Assembly: GCF_012767755.2 (NCBI RefSeq)
Contig: NZ_AP023189.1
Location: 4,280,001-4,344,000, forward strand
From: Pseudomonas tohonis
GTDB taxonomy: Bacteria; Pseudomonadota; Gammaproteobacteria; Pseudomonadales; Pseudomonadaceae
Length of the DNA: 64,000 nucleotides
Reading direction: 5' to 3'
Shown: positions 45,130 through 54,552 of the stretch, piece after piece
How positions within the stretch are numbered: the stretch's first letter is position 1
How the letters are laid out: each line of letters opens with the position of its first letter
The notes under the pieces: model-generated
Told to the model about the DNA's origin: nothing
Database searches by the model: none
What the model saw: only the letters and a program-made list of their open reading frames with translations
Position numbers and translations under genes: made by a program

Positions 45130-47099
45130 GCTTGCGCTCCAGCCATGCCCAGTGCGTCACGCACGCGGGTCTTCACCTTGACCCGGTAGCGCGGGTCGAA
45201 CGCTGCCAGCACGCCACCCAGGCCCATCAGCAGGCCGCCGAGCCAGATCCAGCGGACGAAGGGCTTGACGTGCACGCGCACGGCCCAGGCACCGTCGCCC
45301 AGGGGTTCGCCCAGGGCCACGTAGAGGTCGCGGGTCAGGCCGGCATCGATGCCCGCCTCGGTCATCATCGATTGCTGCACGGTGTACAGGCGCTTCTCCG
45401 GGTGCAGCACGGAAATCTCGCGGTCGCCGTCAAGCACGCGCACGGTGCCCTTGTCGGAAGTGAAGTTGGGGCCCTCGTGGTGGGCGGCGCCCTCGAACAC
45501 GAAGCGATAACCACCCAGTTCCACGGACTCGCCCGGAGCGAGGCGCAGGTCGCGCTCGGCGCTGTACTGGCTGGAAAGCACCACGCCCAGGGCGCACACG
45601 GCGATGCCGGCGTGGGCCAGTTGCATGCCCCAGTAGCTGCGGGTCAGGCTGCGGGCGCCCTTGATCAGGCCCTTGTGGCGGGTCTTGTCGAGCAGGTCGC
45701 GCACGCCGGCCAACACCACCCAGGCGGCCAGGGCGAACACCGCCAGCACCGCCCAGTGGAAGTCGCCATAGATGAACGCGCCAAGCATGCCGAGCACCAG
45801 GCTGCCGATCAGCACCGGCCCGAGCATGCCCAGCAGCCACTTAATCGGGGTGTCCTTCCAGCGCACCAGCACGCCGACCGCCATGACCACCATCAGCAGC
45901 GCCATCAGCGGCACGAACAGGGCGTTGAAGTACGGCGGGCCCACCGACAGCTTGGCGCCGGAGATGGCGTCCAGCACCAGGGGGTAGAGAGTGCCGAGGA
46001 GAATCATCGAGGCGGCCACCACCAGCACCAGGTTGTTCACCAGCAGCAGGGTTTCGCGGGACCACAGGGCGAAGCCCACCTGGCTCTTGACCACCGGCGC
46101 GCGGACGGCGAACAGGGCCAGCGAGCCGCCCACCACCATCAGCAGGAAGATCAGGATGAACACGCCGCGCTCCGGGTCCGAGGCGAAGGCATGCACGGAG
46201 GTCAGCACGCCGGAACGGACCAGGAAGGTACCCAGCAGGCTGAGGGAGAAGGCGGCGATGGCCAGCAGCACCGTCCAGCTCTTGAACACGCCGCGCTTCT
46301 CGGTCACCGCCAGGGAGTGGATCAGCGCGGTGCCCACCAGCCAGGGCATGAAGGAGGCATTTTCCACCGGGTCCCAGAACCACCAGCCGCCCCAGCCGAG
46401 CTCGTAGTAGGCCCACCAGGAGCCGAGCACGATACCGACGCTGAGGAAGGCCCAGGCGATGATGGTCCACGGGCGCGACCAGCGCGCCCAGGCGGCGTCG
46501 AGGCGGCCGCCGAGCAGTGCGGCGATGGCGAAGGCGAAGGCGACCGAGAAGCCCACGTAGCCCATGTAGAGCATCGGCGGGTGGACGATCAGGCCGAAGT
46601 CCTGCAGCAGCGGGTTGAGGTCGTTGCCGTCGGCCGGCATGTTCGGCAGCAGGCGGTTGAAGGGGTTGGAGGTGATGATCAGGAACGACAGGAAGCCGAT
46701 GCTGATCATGCCCATCACCGCGAGCACGCGGGCCAGCATCACCTCCGGCAGCTGCCGGGAGAACACCGACACGGCGAAGGTCCAGCCGCCGAGGATCAGC
46801 GCCCAGAGCAGCAGCGAGCCCTCATGGGCGCCCCACACGGCGCTGAACTTGTAGTACCAGGGCAGCGCGCTGTTGGAGTTGCTGGCGACGTAGGAGACGG
46901 AGAAGTCGTCGACCATGAAGGCGTAGGTGAGGCAGCCGAAGGCGAACGCCAGGAAGGCGAACTGCCCCCAGGCGGCGGGCTGGGCCAGGCTCATCCACTG
47001 GCGATCACCGCGCCAGGCGCCGATCAGCGGCAGGGTCGCCTGCACGGCGGCCATGCACAGGGCGAGGATCAGGGCCAGGTGGCCGAGTTCGGGAATCAT
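45126..47099 (-). CDS. ccmF: Heme lyase CcmF
   Basis: A 657-residue polytopic protein with the tryptophan-rich WWD signature WGGWWFWDPVENASFMPWL and conserved periplasmic histidines. It is the ligase that moves heme from CcmE to apocytochrome c. Overlaps ccmG by 4 bp; starts 4 bp after the ccmE stop. Confidence 0.96.
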   Translation of the reverse strand: MIPELGHLALILALCMAAVQATLPLIGAWRGDRQWMSLAQPAAWGQFAFLAFAFGCLTYAFMVDDFSVSYVASNSNSALPWYYKFSAVWGAHEGSLLLWALILGGWTFAVSVFSRQLPEVMLARVLAVMGMISIGFLSFLIITSNPFNRLLPNMPADGNDLNPLLQDFGLIVHPPMLYMGYVGFSVAFAFAIAALLGGRLDAAWARWSRPWTIIAWAFLSVGIVLGSWWAYYELGWGGWWFWDPVENASFMPWLVGTALIHSLAVTEKRGVFKSWTVLLAIAAFSLSLLGTFLVRSGVLTSVHAFASDPERGVFILIFLLMVVGGSLALFAVRAPVVKSQVGFALWSRETLLLVNNLVLVVAASMILLGTLYPLVLDAISGAKLSVGPPYFNALFVPLMALLMVVMAVGVLVRWKDTPIKWLLGMLGPVLIGSLVLGMLGAFIYGDFHWAVLAVFALAAWVVLAGVRDLLDKTRHKGLIKGARSLTRSYWGMQLAHAGIAVCALGVVLSSQYSAERDLRLAPGESVELGGYRFVFEGAAHHEGPNFTSDKGTVRVLDGDREISVLHPEKRLYTVQQSMMTEAGIDAGLTRDLYVALGEPLGDGAWAVRVHVKPFVRWIWLGGLLMGLGGVLAAFDPRYRVKVKTRVRDALGMAGAQA

Positions 47100-47103
47100 G
47101 GAA

Positions 47104-47556
47104 TCAGCCCTCTTTCTTCGCAGGGGCCATCTGGCCGCTTTCTTTCAACGCCTTGGTCACTTCCGGCGGCATGTATTTCTCGTCGTGCTTGGCCAGCACT
47201 TCATCGGCCACCAGCACGCCATCGGCGTCCAGCTTGCCCAGGGCGACGATGCCCTGCCCTTCGCGGAACAGGTCGGGGAGGATGCCGTGGTAGCGGATGG
47301 TCACGTCCTTGGCGAAGTCGGTGACCACGAACTGCACCTCCAGGGAATCCTGCGAGCGCTGTACCGAGCCATCGCGCACCATGCCGCCCGCGCGGATGCG
47401 GGTGTCCTTCGGCGCTTCGCCGTTGGCGATCTGCGTGGGTGTGTAGAACAGGTTGATGTTCTGTTGCAGCGCCGACAACGCCAGCGCCACGGCGATTCCC
47501 ACACCGGCCAGGATGGCCAGGATGATGAACAGGCGCTTCTTGCGGACCGGATTCAC
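47104..47556 (-). CDS. ccmE: Heme chaperone CcmE
   Basis: A 150-residue membrane-anchored OB-fold protein. Conserved [20 protein letters not shown] and GQGIVALG are present, and the heme-binding histidine lies in [17 protein letters not shown] start at 47556 overlapping the ccmD stop. Confidence 0.95.
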   Translation of the reverse strand: MNPVRKKRLFIILAILAGVGIAVALALSALQQNINLFYTPTQIANGEAPKDTRIRAGGMVRDGSVQRSQDSLEVQFVVTDFAKDVTIRYHGILPDLFREGQGIVALGKLDADGVLVADEVLAKHDEKYMPPEVTKALKESGQMAPAKKEG

Positions 47557-47729
47557 TTCGACTCCTCCCGGCGCAAACGGCGCGCCTCGTCTTGCAGGTA
47601 GCGACGGCGCGCCATCAGCGGCAGCGCGACGTTGAGGATCAGGATCGCCAGGCTGATGCCGTAGGCGGTCCAGACATAGAGGCCGTGATGGCCCATGGCG
47701 AGGAACTCGCCGAACGTAGCGAAATTCAC
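47553..47729 (-). CDS. ccmD: Heme exporter subunit CcmD
   Basis: A 58-residue single-helix protein ([20 protein letters not shown] then [17 protein letters not shown]). It stabilises the CcmABC-CcmE complex. GTG start at 47729 gives GTGA overlap with ccmC; the longer frame upstream is a shadow of ccmC. Confidence 0.93.
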   Translation of the reverse strand: MNFATFGEFLAMGHHGLYVWTAYGISLAILILNVALPLMARRRYLQDEARRLRREESK

Positions 47730-48481
47730 GATGCCTTCTCCACCAGCGCCTTCACTTCGGCCTTGACCCAGCTGGCCCGCGCCTCGCGGCGCAGCACGTC
47801 CAGGCGCATGCGCACCATCAGCACGGCGGCGAAGAAGCAGTAGAAGCCCAGCACCATGATCAGCAGCGGCACCCACATCTCGGCAGGCATGGCCGGTTTC
47901 TCGGTGACGGTGAAGGTGGCCGGCTGGTGCAGGGTGTTCCACCACTCCACCGAGTACTTGATGATCGGGATGTTGATCACGCCGACGATGGCCAGCACCG
48001 CGCAGGCCTTGGCGGCGCTGTCACGATTGCTGATCGCCTGGCCCAGGGCAATGACACCGAAGTAGAGGAAAAGGAGGATGAGCATCGACGTCAGTCGGGC
48101 ATCCCACACCCACCAGGCGCCCCAGGTCGGGCGGCCCCAGATGGCCCCGGTGAGCAGCGCGATGGCGGTCATCCAGGCGCCGATGGGCGCGGCGGCCTGC
48201 AGGGCGACGTCGGCGAGCTTCATCTTCCACACCAGGCCGACCACGCCGCACACGGCCAGCATCACGTAGCAGGACTGCGCCAGGAAGGCGGCCGGCACGT
48301 GGATGTAGATGATGCGGAAGCTGTTGCCCTGCTGGTAGTCCGGCGGTGCGAAGGCCAGGCCCCAGACCAGGCCGACGAGGATCAGGATGCCCGCAGCCCA
48401 GGCGAACCAGGGCAGCCAGCGACCGCTGATCTCGTAGAACCATTTGGGCGAACCCAGCTTGTGGAACCAGGTCCAGTTCAT
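47726..48481 (-). CDS. ccmC: Heme exporter subunit CcmC
   Basis: A 251-residue six-helix membrane protein with the WWD motif [15 protein letters not shown] and the two flanking histidines ([16 protein letters not shown]). It loads heme on CcmE. It follows a non-coding repeat that separates it from ccmB. Confidence 0.95.
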   Translation of the reverse strand: MNWTWFHKLGSPKWFYEISGRWLPWFAWAAGILILVGLVWGLAFAPPDYQQGNSFRIIYIHVPAAFLAQSCYVMLAVCGVVGLVWKMKLADVALQAAAPIGAWMTAIALLTGAIWGRPTWGAWWVWDARLTSMLILLFLYFGVIALGQAISNRDSAAKACAVLAIVGVINIPIIKYSVEWWNTLHQPATFTVTEKPAMPAEMWVPLLIMVLGFYCFFAAVLMVRMRLDVLRREARASWVKAEVKALVEKAS

Positions 48482-48486
48482 GAAGG

Positions 48487-48640
48487 CTGCCTCAAAACTA
48501 CTGCGCTTGCCGTTACTGCGTTGAAAGCAGGCTCGGGCTGCTCATTCAGGGCGACCAAGCTCCGCGCCCTCGCCTGCTTTCGCCTTGTCTCGGCTGCGCT
48601 CGCTACGTTCTTCAACAGCTTTCTCATGGTCAGGCAACTC
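48487..48640. repeat. Dispersed repeat-like insertion between ccmC and ccmB
   Basis: 165 non-coding bp in an operon whose other genes overlap or nearly touch. The sequence (GCCTGCTTTCGCCTTGTCTC, then GGCTGCGCTCGCTACGTTCT) matches my memory of an intergenic repeat common in Pseudomonas. Copy number needs a genome search. Confidence 0.5.
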
Positions 48641-48646
48641 TGTTTC

Positions 48647-49318
48647 TTATTCGCCGACGCTGATGGTCAGGCCGGCGGCTATGGCAAAGGGAGTCAGGGT
48701 CACCGCCAGGGCGGTGAGGCAGGCCAGCCACAACAGGTGGCCCACCGCCGGCAGTCCTTGCAGGGCCGCCTGTAGCGCCCCGCTGCCAAGGATCAGCACC
48801 GGGATGTACAGGGGCAGGATCAACAGCGCCAGCAACAGCCCGCCGCGCTTGAGACCAACGGTCAGGGCAGCGCCGACCGCACCGAGCAGGCTCAGCACCG
48901 GCGTACCCAACAGCAACGAACCGAGCAGCACCGGCAAACAGCGCGCAGGCAGGCCCAGCATCAGCGCCAGCAAGGGCGCCAGCAGCACCAGTGCCAGCCC
49001 GGAAAAAAGCCAGTGTGCCAGTACCTTGGCCAAAACCAGAAGCGGCAGGGGGTGCGGCGAAACGACCCACTGTTCCAGCGATCCATCCTCGAAATCACTG
49101 CGGAAAAGCCCGTCCAGCGAGAGCAGGACGGCCAACAGGGCCGCCACCCAGACCAGCCCCGGAGAAAGGCTTTGCAACAATTGCGTCTCAGGGCCGACGG
49201 CCAGGGGGAACAAGGCGATGACGATAGCGAAGAACACCAGGGGGTTGGCCAGCTCCGCCGGTCGGCGGAACAGCAGGCGCGCTTCGCGAGCGACCACCAG
49301 GCCGAATACACGGATCAT
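48647..49318 (-). CDS. ccmB: Heme exporter subunit CcmB
   Basis: A 223-residue six-helix ABC membrane subunit ([37 protein letters not shown]). It partners CcmA to release holo-CcmE. The ATG at 49318 overlaps the ccmA stop (ATGA). Confidence 0.95.
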   Translation of the reverse strand: MIRVFGLVVAREARLLFRRPAELANPLVFFAIVIALFPLAVGPETQLLQSLSPGLVWVAALLAVLLSLDGLFRSDFEDGSLEQWVVSPHPLPLLVLAKVLAHWLFSGLALVLLAPLLALMLGLPARCLPVLLGSLLLGTPVLSLLGAVGAALTVGLKRGGLLLALLILPLYIPVLILGSGALQAALQGLPAVGHLLWLACLTALAVTLTPFAIAAGLTISVGE

Positions 49319-49950
49319 GCGGCGCGCCGTCCGAGGTCGAGTTCGCGGTAGCCGGCGGGGACACGGGCCATGCTGTGGTGGGTGGTGAAGACCACCAGGC
49401 CGCCCGCATCGCAATGCTGGGCCAGGTGTTCCTCAAGTTGCGCCACGCCCTGCTTGTCGAGGGCGGTGAAGGGTTCGTCGAGGATCCACAGCGGCGGCGC
49501 GTCGAGGTACAGGCGCGCCAGGGCCACGCGGCGCTGCTGGCCGGCGGACAGGGTATGGCAGGGAACGTCCTCGAAGCCGCGCAGGCCCACCGCCTCCAGC
49601 GCCTGCCAGATGGCATCGCGGCTGGCCGGCTGGTGCAGGGCGCAGAGCCAGGCGAGGTTCTCCTCGGGGCTGAGCAGGCCCTTGATGCCCGCGGCGTGGC
49701 CGATCCACAGCAGTTCGCGGGCGAGTTCGCCGCGCTGCCCGGCGAGGGCCACGCCTTTCAGGCGCACCTCGCCGGCGGTCGGCTGCATGAGCCCGCAGAG
49801 CAGGCGCAACAGGCTGGTCTTGCCACTGCCGTTGGGGCCGGCGACCTGCAGCATCTCGCCGTGCCCCAGGCGCAGGTCGAGCCGCTCGAACAGCATCCGC
49901 CAGTCGCGCTCGCAGGCGAGGTCGTGGGTCTCGAGATAAGGACTGGTCAC
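49315..49950 (-). CDS. ccmA: Heme exporter ATP-binding protein CcmA
   Basis: A 211-residue ABC ATPase. Walker [10 protein letters not shown], signature [13 protein letters not shown], Walker B LWILDEP and H-loop FTTHHS. Start is GTG at 49950; no strong Shine-Dalgarno is visible. First gene of the ccm operon, divergent from the FliK-like gene. Confidence 0.95.
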   Translation of the reverse strand: MTSPYLETHDLACERDWRMLFERLDLRLGHGEMLQVAGPNGSGKTSLLRLLCGLMQPTAGEVRLKGVALAGQRGELARELLWIGHAAGIKGLLSPEENLAWLCALHQPASRDAIWQALEAVGLRGFEDVPCHTLSAGQQRRVALARLYLDAPPLWILDEPFTALDKQGVAQLEEHLAQHCDAGGLVVFTTHHSMARVPAGYRELDLGRRAA

Positions 49951-50101
49951 GGCAACGGATACCCTGGGGGAACTCAAGTCATGGAGGTGTCGGCCGCTAT
50001 ACTCAGGTGCGCACGAGTTCGGCGCCCGGCCCGGACGGGGCGGCATTATACATGTCCACCACGGCCCCCGAAGGGGGCTTTTCAACAGGTTGTTACCCTT
50101 G

Positions 50102-51640
50102 ATGACCGAGATCAGTTCCTCGCGCCCCATCAGTGCCACCCCGGCGGCCAGCCGCCCCGTGCAGACGGTTGCGGAAGCCGCCGTGAAGCTGCTGCAACCG
50201 ATCGGCGGGCTGCTCGCAGCGGGTGACAGCGCGGACGCCGAAGTGGTCAGCGTCAAGGAAAACGCACAGAACAGTTTCCAGGTGCTGCTCAAGCTCACCC
50301 TGAACGGTGGCCAGCAAGCCACGGTGGAAGCCAGCAGCAACCGCCCACTGGCCCAGGGCAGCCTGCTCAACGTCACCGCCGTCTCGGAAACCCGACTGAT
50401 GGTGGCCCTGCAGCCCGGCGGCACCGCCGTACTGGACAGCATCGACCTGGACCAGTTGCCGGTGGGCACCCTGGTACAGGGCAAGGTGGTCTCCAGCGAG
50501 CAACTGGCCAAGGCCCGCAGTACCGTCTACCGCTCCCTGATCAACCTGATCAACACACCGCTGGCCGGTCGTCAGATGGCGGTGGAAGGCCCGCTTCCGC
50601 TGCCCATTGGCAGCCTGCTCAGCGCCCAGGTGCAGAGCAGCCAGTCCCTGCAGTTCCTGCCCCTGTCCGCCCAGCTCGACCAGCTCGCCCTCACCCAGCA
50701 GCTCGCGACCCAGCAGAGCCGACAGGGTTCGCTGGAGGGCCTGGTGCAGGCACTCAAGGGCATGGGCGACGAGCTCCCGACCAACCTGCGCGGCACCGTC
50801 GACCGCCTGCTGGCGAGCCTGCCCGACGTCTCCCAGCTCAGTGACGCCAAGCTGCTGGCCAAGGCCGTGGAGAACAGCGGCGCCCTGCTGGAGGCGCGCC
50901 TGCTGGCCGGCCATGGGGCAGCCCTGGGCCAGGACATCAAGGGCAACCTGCTGCGCCTGATCGCCCAACTGCTGCCCAATCTGCCCAACGGCCCGGCCGC
51001 GCTGCCCACCGCCGGCGCCAGCAACGCCATGGCCCAGGCCCTGCCGGCCTTCATCCGCAGCGCCCTGGGCTCGCTCGGCCAGGCCAGCGCCCGGCAACAG
51101 GCCCTGAGCTTCCCCCTGCCCTCGCGCCTGGCGCAGCAGGCCGAGGGCGAAGGCGACCTGGAGCTGCTGCTGAAGATGGCGGCGGCCGCGGTCTCGCGCC
51201 TGCAGACCCACCAGTTGTCGAGCCTCGCCCAGTCGCAGATGACCCCCGAGGGCAACCTGCTCACCACCTGGCAGCTGGAACTGCCCATGCGCAACAACCA
51301 GGACATCGTGCCCCTGCAGGTGAAGGTGCAGCAGGAGCAGACCCCGCAGAAGCGCAAGGAAGAACAGAAGGAGACCCTGTGGCGCATCGAGCTGGCCTTC
51401 GACATGGAGCCCCTGGGGCCGCTGCAGGTACAGGCGCAACTGATACGCGGCGCCATCTCCAGCCAGCTCTGGGCCGAGCGTGCGCGCACCGCGAGCCTGA
51501 TCGATGGTGAATTGCCCAACCTGCGTGAGCGCCTGGTGTCCGCCGGCCTCGAAGTCAGCGAACTGGCCTGCCGCCAGGGCATACCGCCGCAAGGCCCGCG
51601 CACCAACCTGCAACAGCGCTGGGTGGACGAGACCGCATGA
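50102..51640 (+). CDS. FliK C-terminal-domain protein (hook-length-control-like orphan)
   Basis: A 512-residue protein, Ala/Leu/Gln-rich in its first 370 residues, with a C-terminal Flg_hook (PF02120)-like domain ([43 protein letters not shown]). FliK measures hook length and flips export specificity through FlhB. This copy is away from the main hook genes and is followed by an FlhB C-domain-like gene. I use the ATG at 50102; an alternative start four codons upstream lacks an ATG. Confidence 0.82.
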   Translation: MTEISSSRPISATPAASRPVQTVAEAAVKLLQPIGGLLAAGDSADAEVVSVKENAQNSFQVLLKLTLNGGQQATVEASSNRPLAQGSLLNVTAVSETRLMVALQPGGTAVLDSIDLDQLPVGTLVQGKVVSSEQLAKARSTVYRSLINLINTPLAGRQMAVEGPLPLPIGSLLSAQVQSSQSLQFLPLSAQLDQLALTQQLATQQSRQGSLEGLVQALKGMGDELPTNLRGTVDRLLASLPDVSQLSDAKLLAKAVENSGALLEARLLAGHGAALGQDIKGNLLRLIAQLLPNLPNGPAALPTAGASNAMAQALPAFIRSALGSLGQASARQQALSFPLPSRLAQQAEGEGDLELLLKMAAAAVSRLQTHQLSSLAQSQMTPEGNLLTTWQLELPMRNNQDIVPLQVKVQQEQTPQKRKEEQKETLWRIELAFDMEPLGPLQVQAQLIRGAISSQLWAERARTASLIDGELPNLRERLVSAGLEVSELACRQGIPPQGPRTNLQQRWVDETA

Positions 51641-51677
51641 ACGCCCTGCCCTTCCCCCGCAGCCGGAGCACACCGCA

Positions 51678-52013
51678 ATGACCCAGGCCAAGCAGCCACG
51701 CCAGGCCATCGCCCTCTCCTACGACGGCGCCACCGCCCCCAGCCTGACCGCCAAGGGCGACGACGAACTGGCGGAAGCGATCCTCGCCATCGCGCGGGAG
51801 TACGAAGTGCCGATCTACGAGAACGCCGAGCTGGTGCGCCTGTTGGCGCGCATGGAGTTGGGCGAGGCCATTCCCGAGGCGCTCTATCGCACCATCGCCG
51901 AGATCATCGCCTTCGCCTGGTACCTCAAGGGCAAGTGCCCGGCAGGCTTCGTCGCCGATGGCGAGCGCGACGTCACCCCAGCGGTGCCGTTGCTGGGCGG
52001 CCCTAGGGGCTGA
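51678..52013 (+). CDS. FlhB C-terminal-domain homologue without autocleavage motif
   Basis: A 111-residue protein matching the cytoplasmic domain of FlhB/YscU (AIALSYDGATAPSLTAKGDDE, AREYEVPIYENAELVRLL, GEAIPEALYRTIAEIIAF). It lacks the membrane domain and the NPTH self-cleavage site, starting right after where that would lie. It is 37 bp downstream of the FliK-like gene and its end overlaps the convergent rhodanese gene by 11 bp. Confidence 0.87.
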   Translation: MTQAKQPRQAIALSYDGATAPSLTAKGDDELAEAILAIAREYEVPIYENAELVRLLARMELGEAIPEALYRTIAEIIAFAWYLKGKCPAGFVADGERDVTPAVPLLGGPRG

Positions 52014-52431
52014 AGGCCAGCACCTCGCCCTCGACGCCCTTGCCCAGCGGGAAGTCGAGCAACTGCCAGGCGAAGTAGCCATCACGGAAATAGAACACCT
52101 GCTTGTAGCCCCAGCTCACCGCAAGCTGCGCCGCCAAGGCGCCTCTCGGGCAGACGTCGCTGTCGCAATAGATCACCAGCGGCACATGCCGGGGCCAGTG
52201 GGGCATCGCCAGGCCGGCGAAGCGATCGGCCAGGTCCAGGTGCACGGCGCCATGCACATGGCCCCAGCTCCATTCCGCCGAAGGCCGCACATCGATGAAC
52301 AGGGCGCCGTAGTCGTACAGCCGCTTGGCCTGGAGCACATTCACCGTGGTCGCCCCCTTGACGCTCAGGGGCGCTTCCTCGGCCAAGGCCAACGGCAGGA
52401 CGCACAACAGCAGGAGCGGCAGAAGTCGCAT
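52003..52431 (-). CDS. Exported rhodanese-domain protein
   Basis: A 142-residue protein with signal peptide (LLPLLLLCVLPLALA) and one rhodanese domain. FIDVRPSAEWSWGHVHGAVHL is the CH2A-like motif and the active loop is YCDSDVCPRG. It likely handles sulfane sulfur or thiols in the periplasm. Substrate unknown. Confidence 0.87.
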   Translation of the reverse strand: MRLLPLLLLCVLPLALAEEAPLSVKGATTVNVLQAKRLYDYGALFIDVRPSAEWSWGHVHGAVHLDLADRFAGLAMPHWPRHVPLVIYCDSDVCPRGALAAQLAVSWGYKQVFYFRDGYFAWQLLDFPLGKGVEGEVLAFSP

Positions 52432-52548
52432 GGCAGACCTCGCGGAATCGATACCCGAGCCTTGAGCTTAGGCAGCGACCGGAGCAGGCCTTGGAACTAT
52501 TGGTTCAGAGGGGATGGGGTGGTTAGACCGGGAGGGAGTTAGCGGGGC

Positions 52549-52959
52549 TCAGCCCTGCTTCTGCTTGCGGGCGAGTTGCAGCTTGCTGACCAGCTCGGCC
52601 TCGGCCTGGGTGAGGCCGCAGGAATGGGTGAGGTCGTCGACGCTGGCGCCCATGCCGGCAAGCCGCGCGGCCTGGGTGAAGGACAGGCTGCTGGGATCGC
52701 GCTGCTCGATCTGGCTGACCTTGTCGGGCAGCGGCGCCACCACCCGGCGCAGCTCATGCAACTCCTCCCCCATGCGGATGCTGCCGCTGAGGTAGGCGTC
52801 GAGCCGCCGGGCGAGCTCCTTGATCCGCTGATCGCGCACGGCGTCCCGCCTGGCCTGCTCCTCGGCGGCCAGGCGCTGCCCTTTCTGCAGCCGCACGCAG
52901 GTGACTGCGAGGGCTGCACAGGCGACCGCCAGGACCGCCAGCGCGATCTCGATCAGCAC
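52549..52959 (-). CDS. DUF2802 protein in chemotaxis operon
   Basis: A 136-residue protein with an N-terminal membrane helix (IALAVLAVACAALAVTCV), a coiled-coil segment (residues about 25-80) and a C-terminal helix-turn-helix-like DUF2802 part (AARLAGMGASVDDLTHSCGLTQAEAEL). GTG start one base after the cheW stop. It is routinely found next to cheW in Pseudomonas, function unknown. Confidence 0.82.
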   Translation of the reverse strand: MLIEIALAVLAVACAALAVTCVRLQKGQRLAAEEQARRDAVRDQRIKELARRLDAYLSGSIRMGEELHELRRVVAPLPDKVSQIEQRDPSSLSFTQAARLAGMGASVDDLTHSCGLTQAEAELVSKLQLARKQKQG

Positions 52960-52960
52960 G

Positions 52961-53440
52961 TCAGATGCTCTCCAGCTCCGACCACTCTTCTTCGCTCATC
53001 ATCTTGTCCAGCTCGACCAGGATCAGCAGCTCGCCATTCTTGTTGCAGACGCCCTGGATGAACTTGGCCGATTCCTCGTTGCCCACGTTGGGCGCGGTCT
53101 CGACCTCGGACTGACGCAGGTAGACCACTTCGGCGACGCTGTCGACGAGGATGCCCACCACCTGCTTGTCCGCCTCGATGATGACGATGCGGGTGTTGTC
53201 GGTGACCGAGGCCGAATCCAGGCCGAAGCGCTGGCGGGTGTCGATCACGGTGACGACGTTACCGCGCAGGTTGATGATGCCCAGCACGTAGCTCGGGGCA
53301 CCCGGGACCGGCGCGATCTCGGTGTAGCGCAGCACTTCCTGGACCTGCATCACGTTGATGCCGTAGGTCTCGTTGTCCAGGCGGAAAGTCACCCATTGCA
53401 GGATGGGATCTTCGGAACCTTGCCCTGACGATTTCTTCAT
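52961..53440 (-). CDS. cheW: Chemotaxis coupling protein CheW
   Basis: A 159-residue CheW (QWVTFRLDNETYGINVMQVQEV, YVLGIINLRGNVVTVIDTRQRFGL). It bridges chemoreceptors and CheA. ATG at 53440 preceded by a hairpin-containing spacer after parP. Confidence 0.95.
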   Translation of the reverse strand: MKKSSGQGSEDPILQWVTFRLDNETYGINVMQVQEVLRYTEIAPVPGAPSYVLGIINLRGNVVTVIDTRQRFGLDSASVTDNTRIVIIEADKQVVGILVDSVAEVVYLRQSEVETAPNVGNEESAKFIQGVCNKNGELLILVELDKMMSEEEWSELESI

Positions 53441-53479
53441 GTTCCCTAGCCTCTTCTAGAACCGCCCGGGGCGGCGTTC

Positions 53480-53533
53480 GCGGGTTCTGCCCGCTTTTTT
53501 ACAAACCTGGGCGCCTCGCTCGTGCGAGGCGCC
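53480..53533. other. Paired hairpins between parP and cheW
   Basis: A perfect 10-bp hairpin GGCGCCTCGC-TCGT-GCGAGGCGCC (53510-53533) and, on the plus strand, GCGGG-TTCTG-CCCGC followed by six Ts (53480-53500). The second would terminate plus-strand transcripts, though the genes here are on the minus strand. Confidence 0.55.
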
Positions 53534-53538
53534 GGCAT

Positions 53539-54465
53539 TCAGTTGAGCGACATCTTCTTGACGGCGCCGCTGGCGATGAGTTCGGCCAGCGCGGAGACAT
53601 CCAGCAGCGCGCACATGTGTTCGATCACGGTACCGGCGAGCCAGGGACGCTGGGTGCGCTGGGTGCGCCATTTGATCTCGCTCGGGTCCAGGCGGATGGA
53701 GCGGCTCACCTGGTGGACGGCCAGGCCCCATTCGTAGCCCTGGACGGAGATAACGTACTGCAAGCCTTCGCGGAAATCATCGCGGTAACGGTCCGGCATG
53801 ACCCAGCGCGCGGTGTCGAGCACCTTCAGGTTGCCGGCCTGGCTCGGCAGGATGCCGAGGAACCAGTCGGGCTGGCCGAACAGCGGGGTCAGCTCCTGGC
53901 CGGCCAGGGGGTAGATGGAGCCCAGGCAGACCAACGGGACCGCGAGCGTGAGGCCGGCCACGTCGAACAGCAGGCACTCGAACGGCTCTTCGGCCCAGCT
54001 CGGACGCTCGTCGAAGGACATCGGCTCGCTGTCGAGCAGCGGCGCGTTGACAGCCTTGAGCTCGGCGACCGGCTCGACCAGGCTGGGGCGGGCGACGGGA
54101 GCGACGGGAGCGGCCGGCGCCACGGGGGCGGCGGGCACGGCCTCGGTACGCAGCTCGGTTGGCGCGGCGACCAGCGTACGCAACGGCGCGGCCTCGATCA
54201 CCGGCCTGGCAACGGGTGCCGGCGCCGCGACCGCAGCGGCGACCACCGAAGGAGCCGCCACGGGCGCAGGCGATGGCACGGCCGCGATCACCGGCTTGGC
54301 GGTCATCAGGCGGGCATCGCGGACCTGCTCTTCCAGCACCGCTGCCTCGAACTCGTCCAGGGTGATGCTGTCGGCGAGTTCGATCGTCGCTTCCTGCAAC
54401 AGGGAATCGAGGTAGGACTGCAAGGCCAGCTGCGGCCTTGTGGCGGTGGCGACGGTACGGCTCAT
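53539..54465 (-). CDS. parP: ParP-like CheW-domain protein for polar chemotaxis arrays
   Basis: A 308-residue protein. N terminus with SITLDEFEAAVLEEQVRDA (residues about 34-52), an Ala/Pro/Val-rich linker to about 150, and a C-terminal CheW-like domain (FECLLFDVAGLTLAVPLVCL). In Vibrio, ParP links CheA to the ParC ATPase at the pole. Gene order parP-parC next to cheA supports the same role. The DEFEA motif resembles the CheA repeats. Confidence 0.85.
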   Translation of the reverse strand: MSRTVATATRPQLALQSYLDSLLQEATIELADSITLDEFEAAVLEEQVRDARLMTAKPVIAAVPSPAPVAAPSVVAAAVAAPAPVARPVIEAAPLRTLVAAPTELRTEAVPAAPVAPAAPVAPVARPSLVEPVAELKAVNAPLLDSEPMSFDERPSWAEEPFECLLFDVAGLTLAVPLVCLGSIYPLAGQELTPLFGQPDWFLGILPSQAGNLKVLDTARWVMPDRYRDDFREGLQYVISVQGYEWGLAVHQVSRSIRLDPSEIKWRTQRTQRPWLAGTVIEHMCALLDVSALAELIASGAVKKMSLN

Positions 54466-54552
54466 TGATGGGACCTGCAGGAGTGGACTCCAGAGTCTAT
54501 CGGCAGCAAGGCCGCGCGACTTGAGGGATGCAATTCAGCATAGACGCTCATT

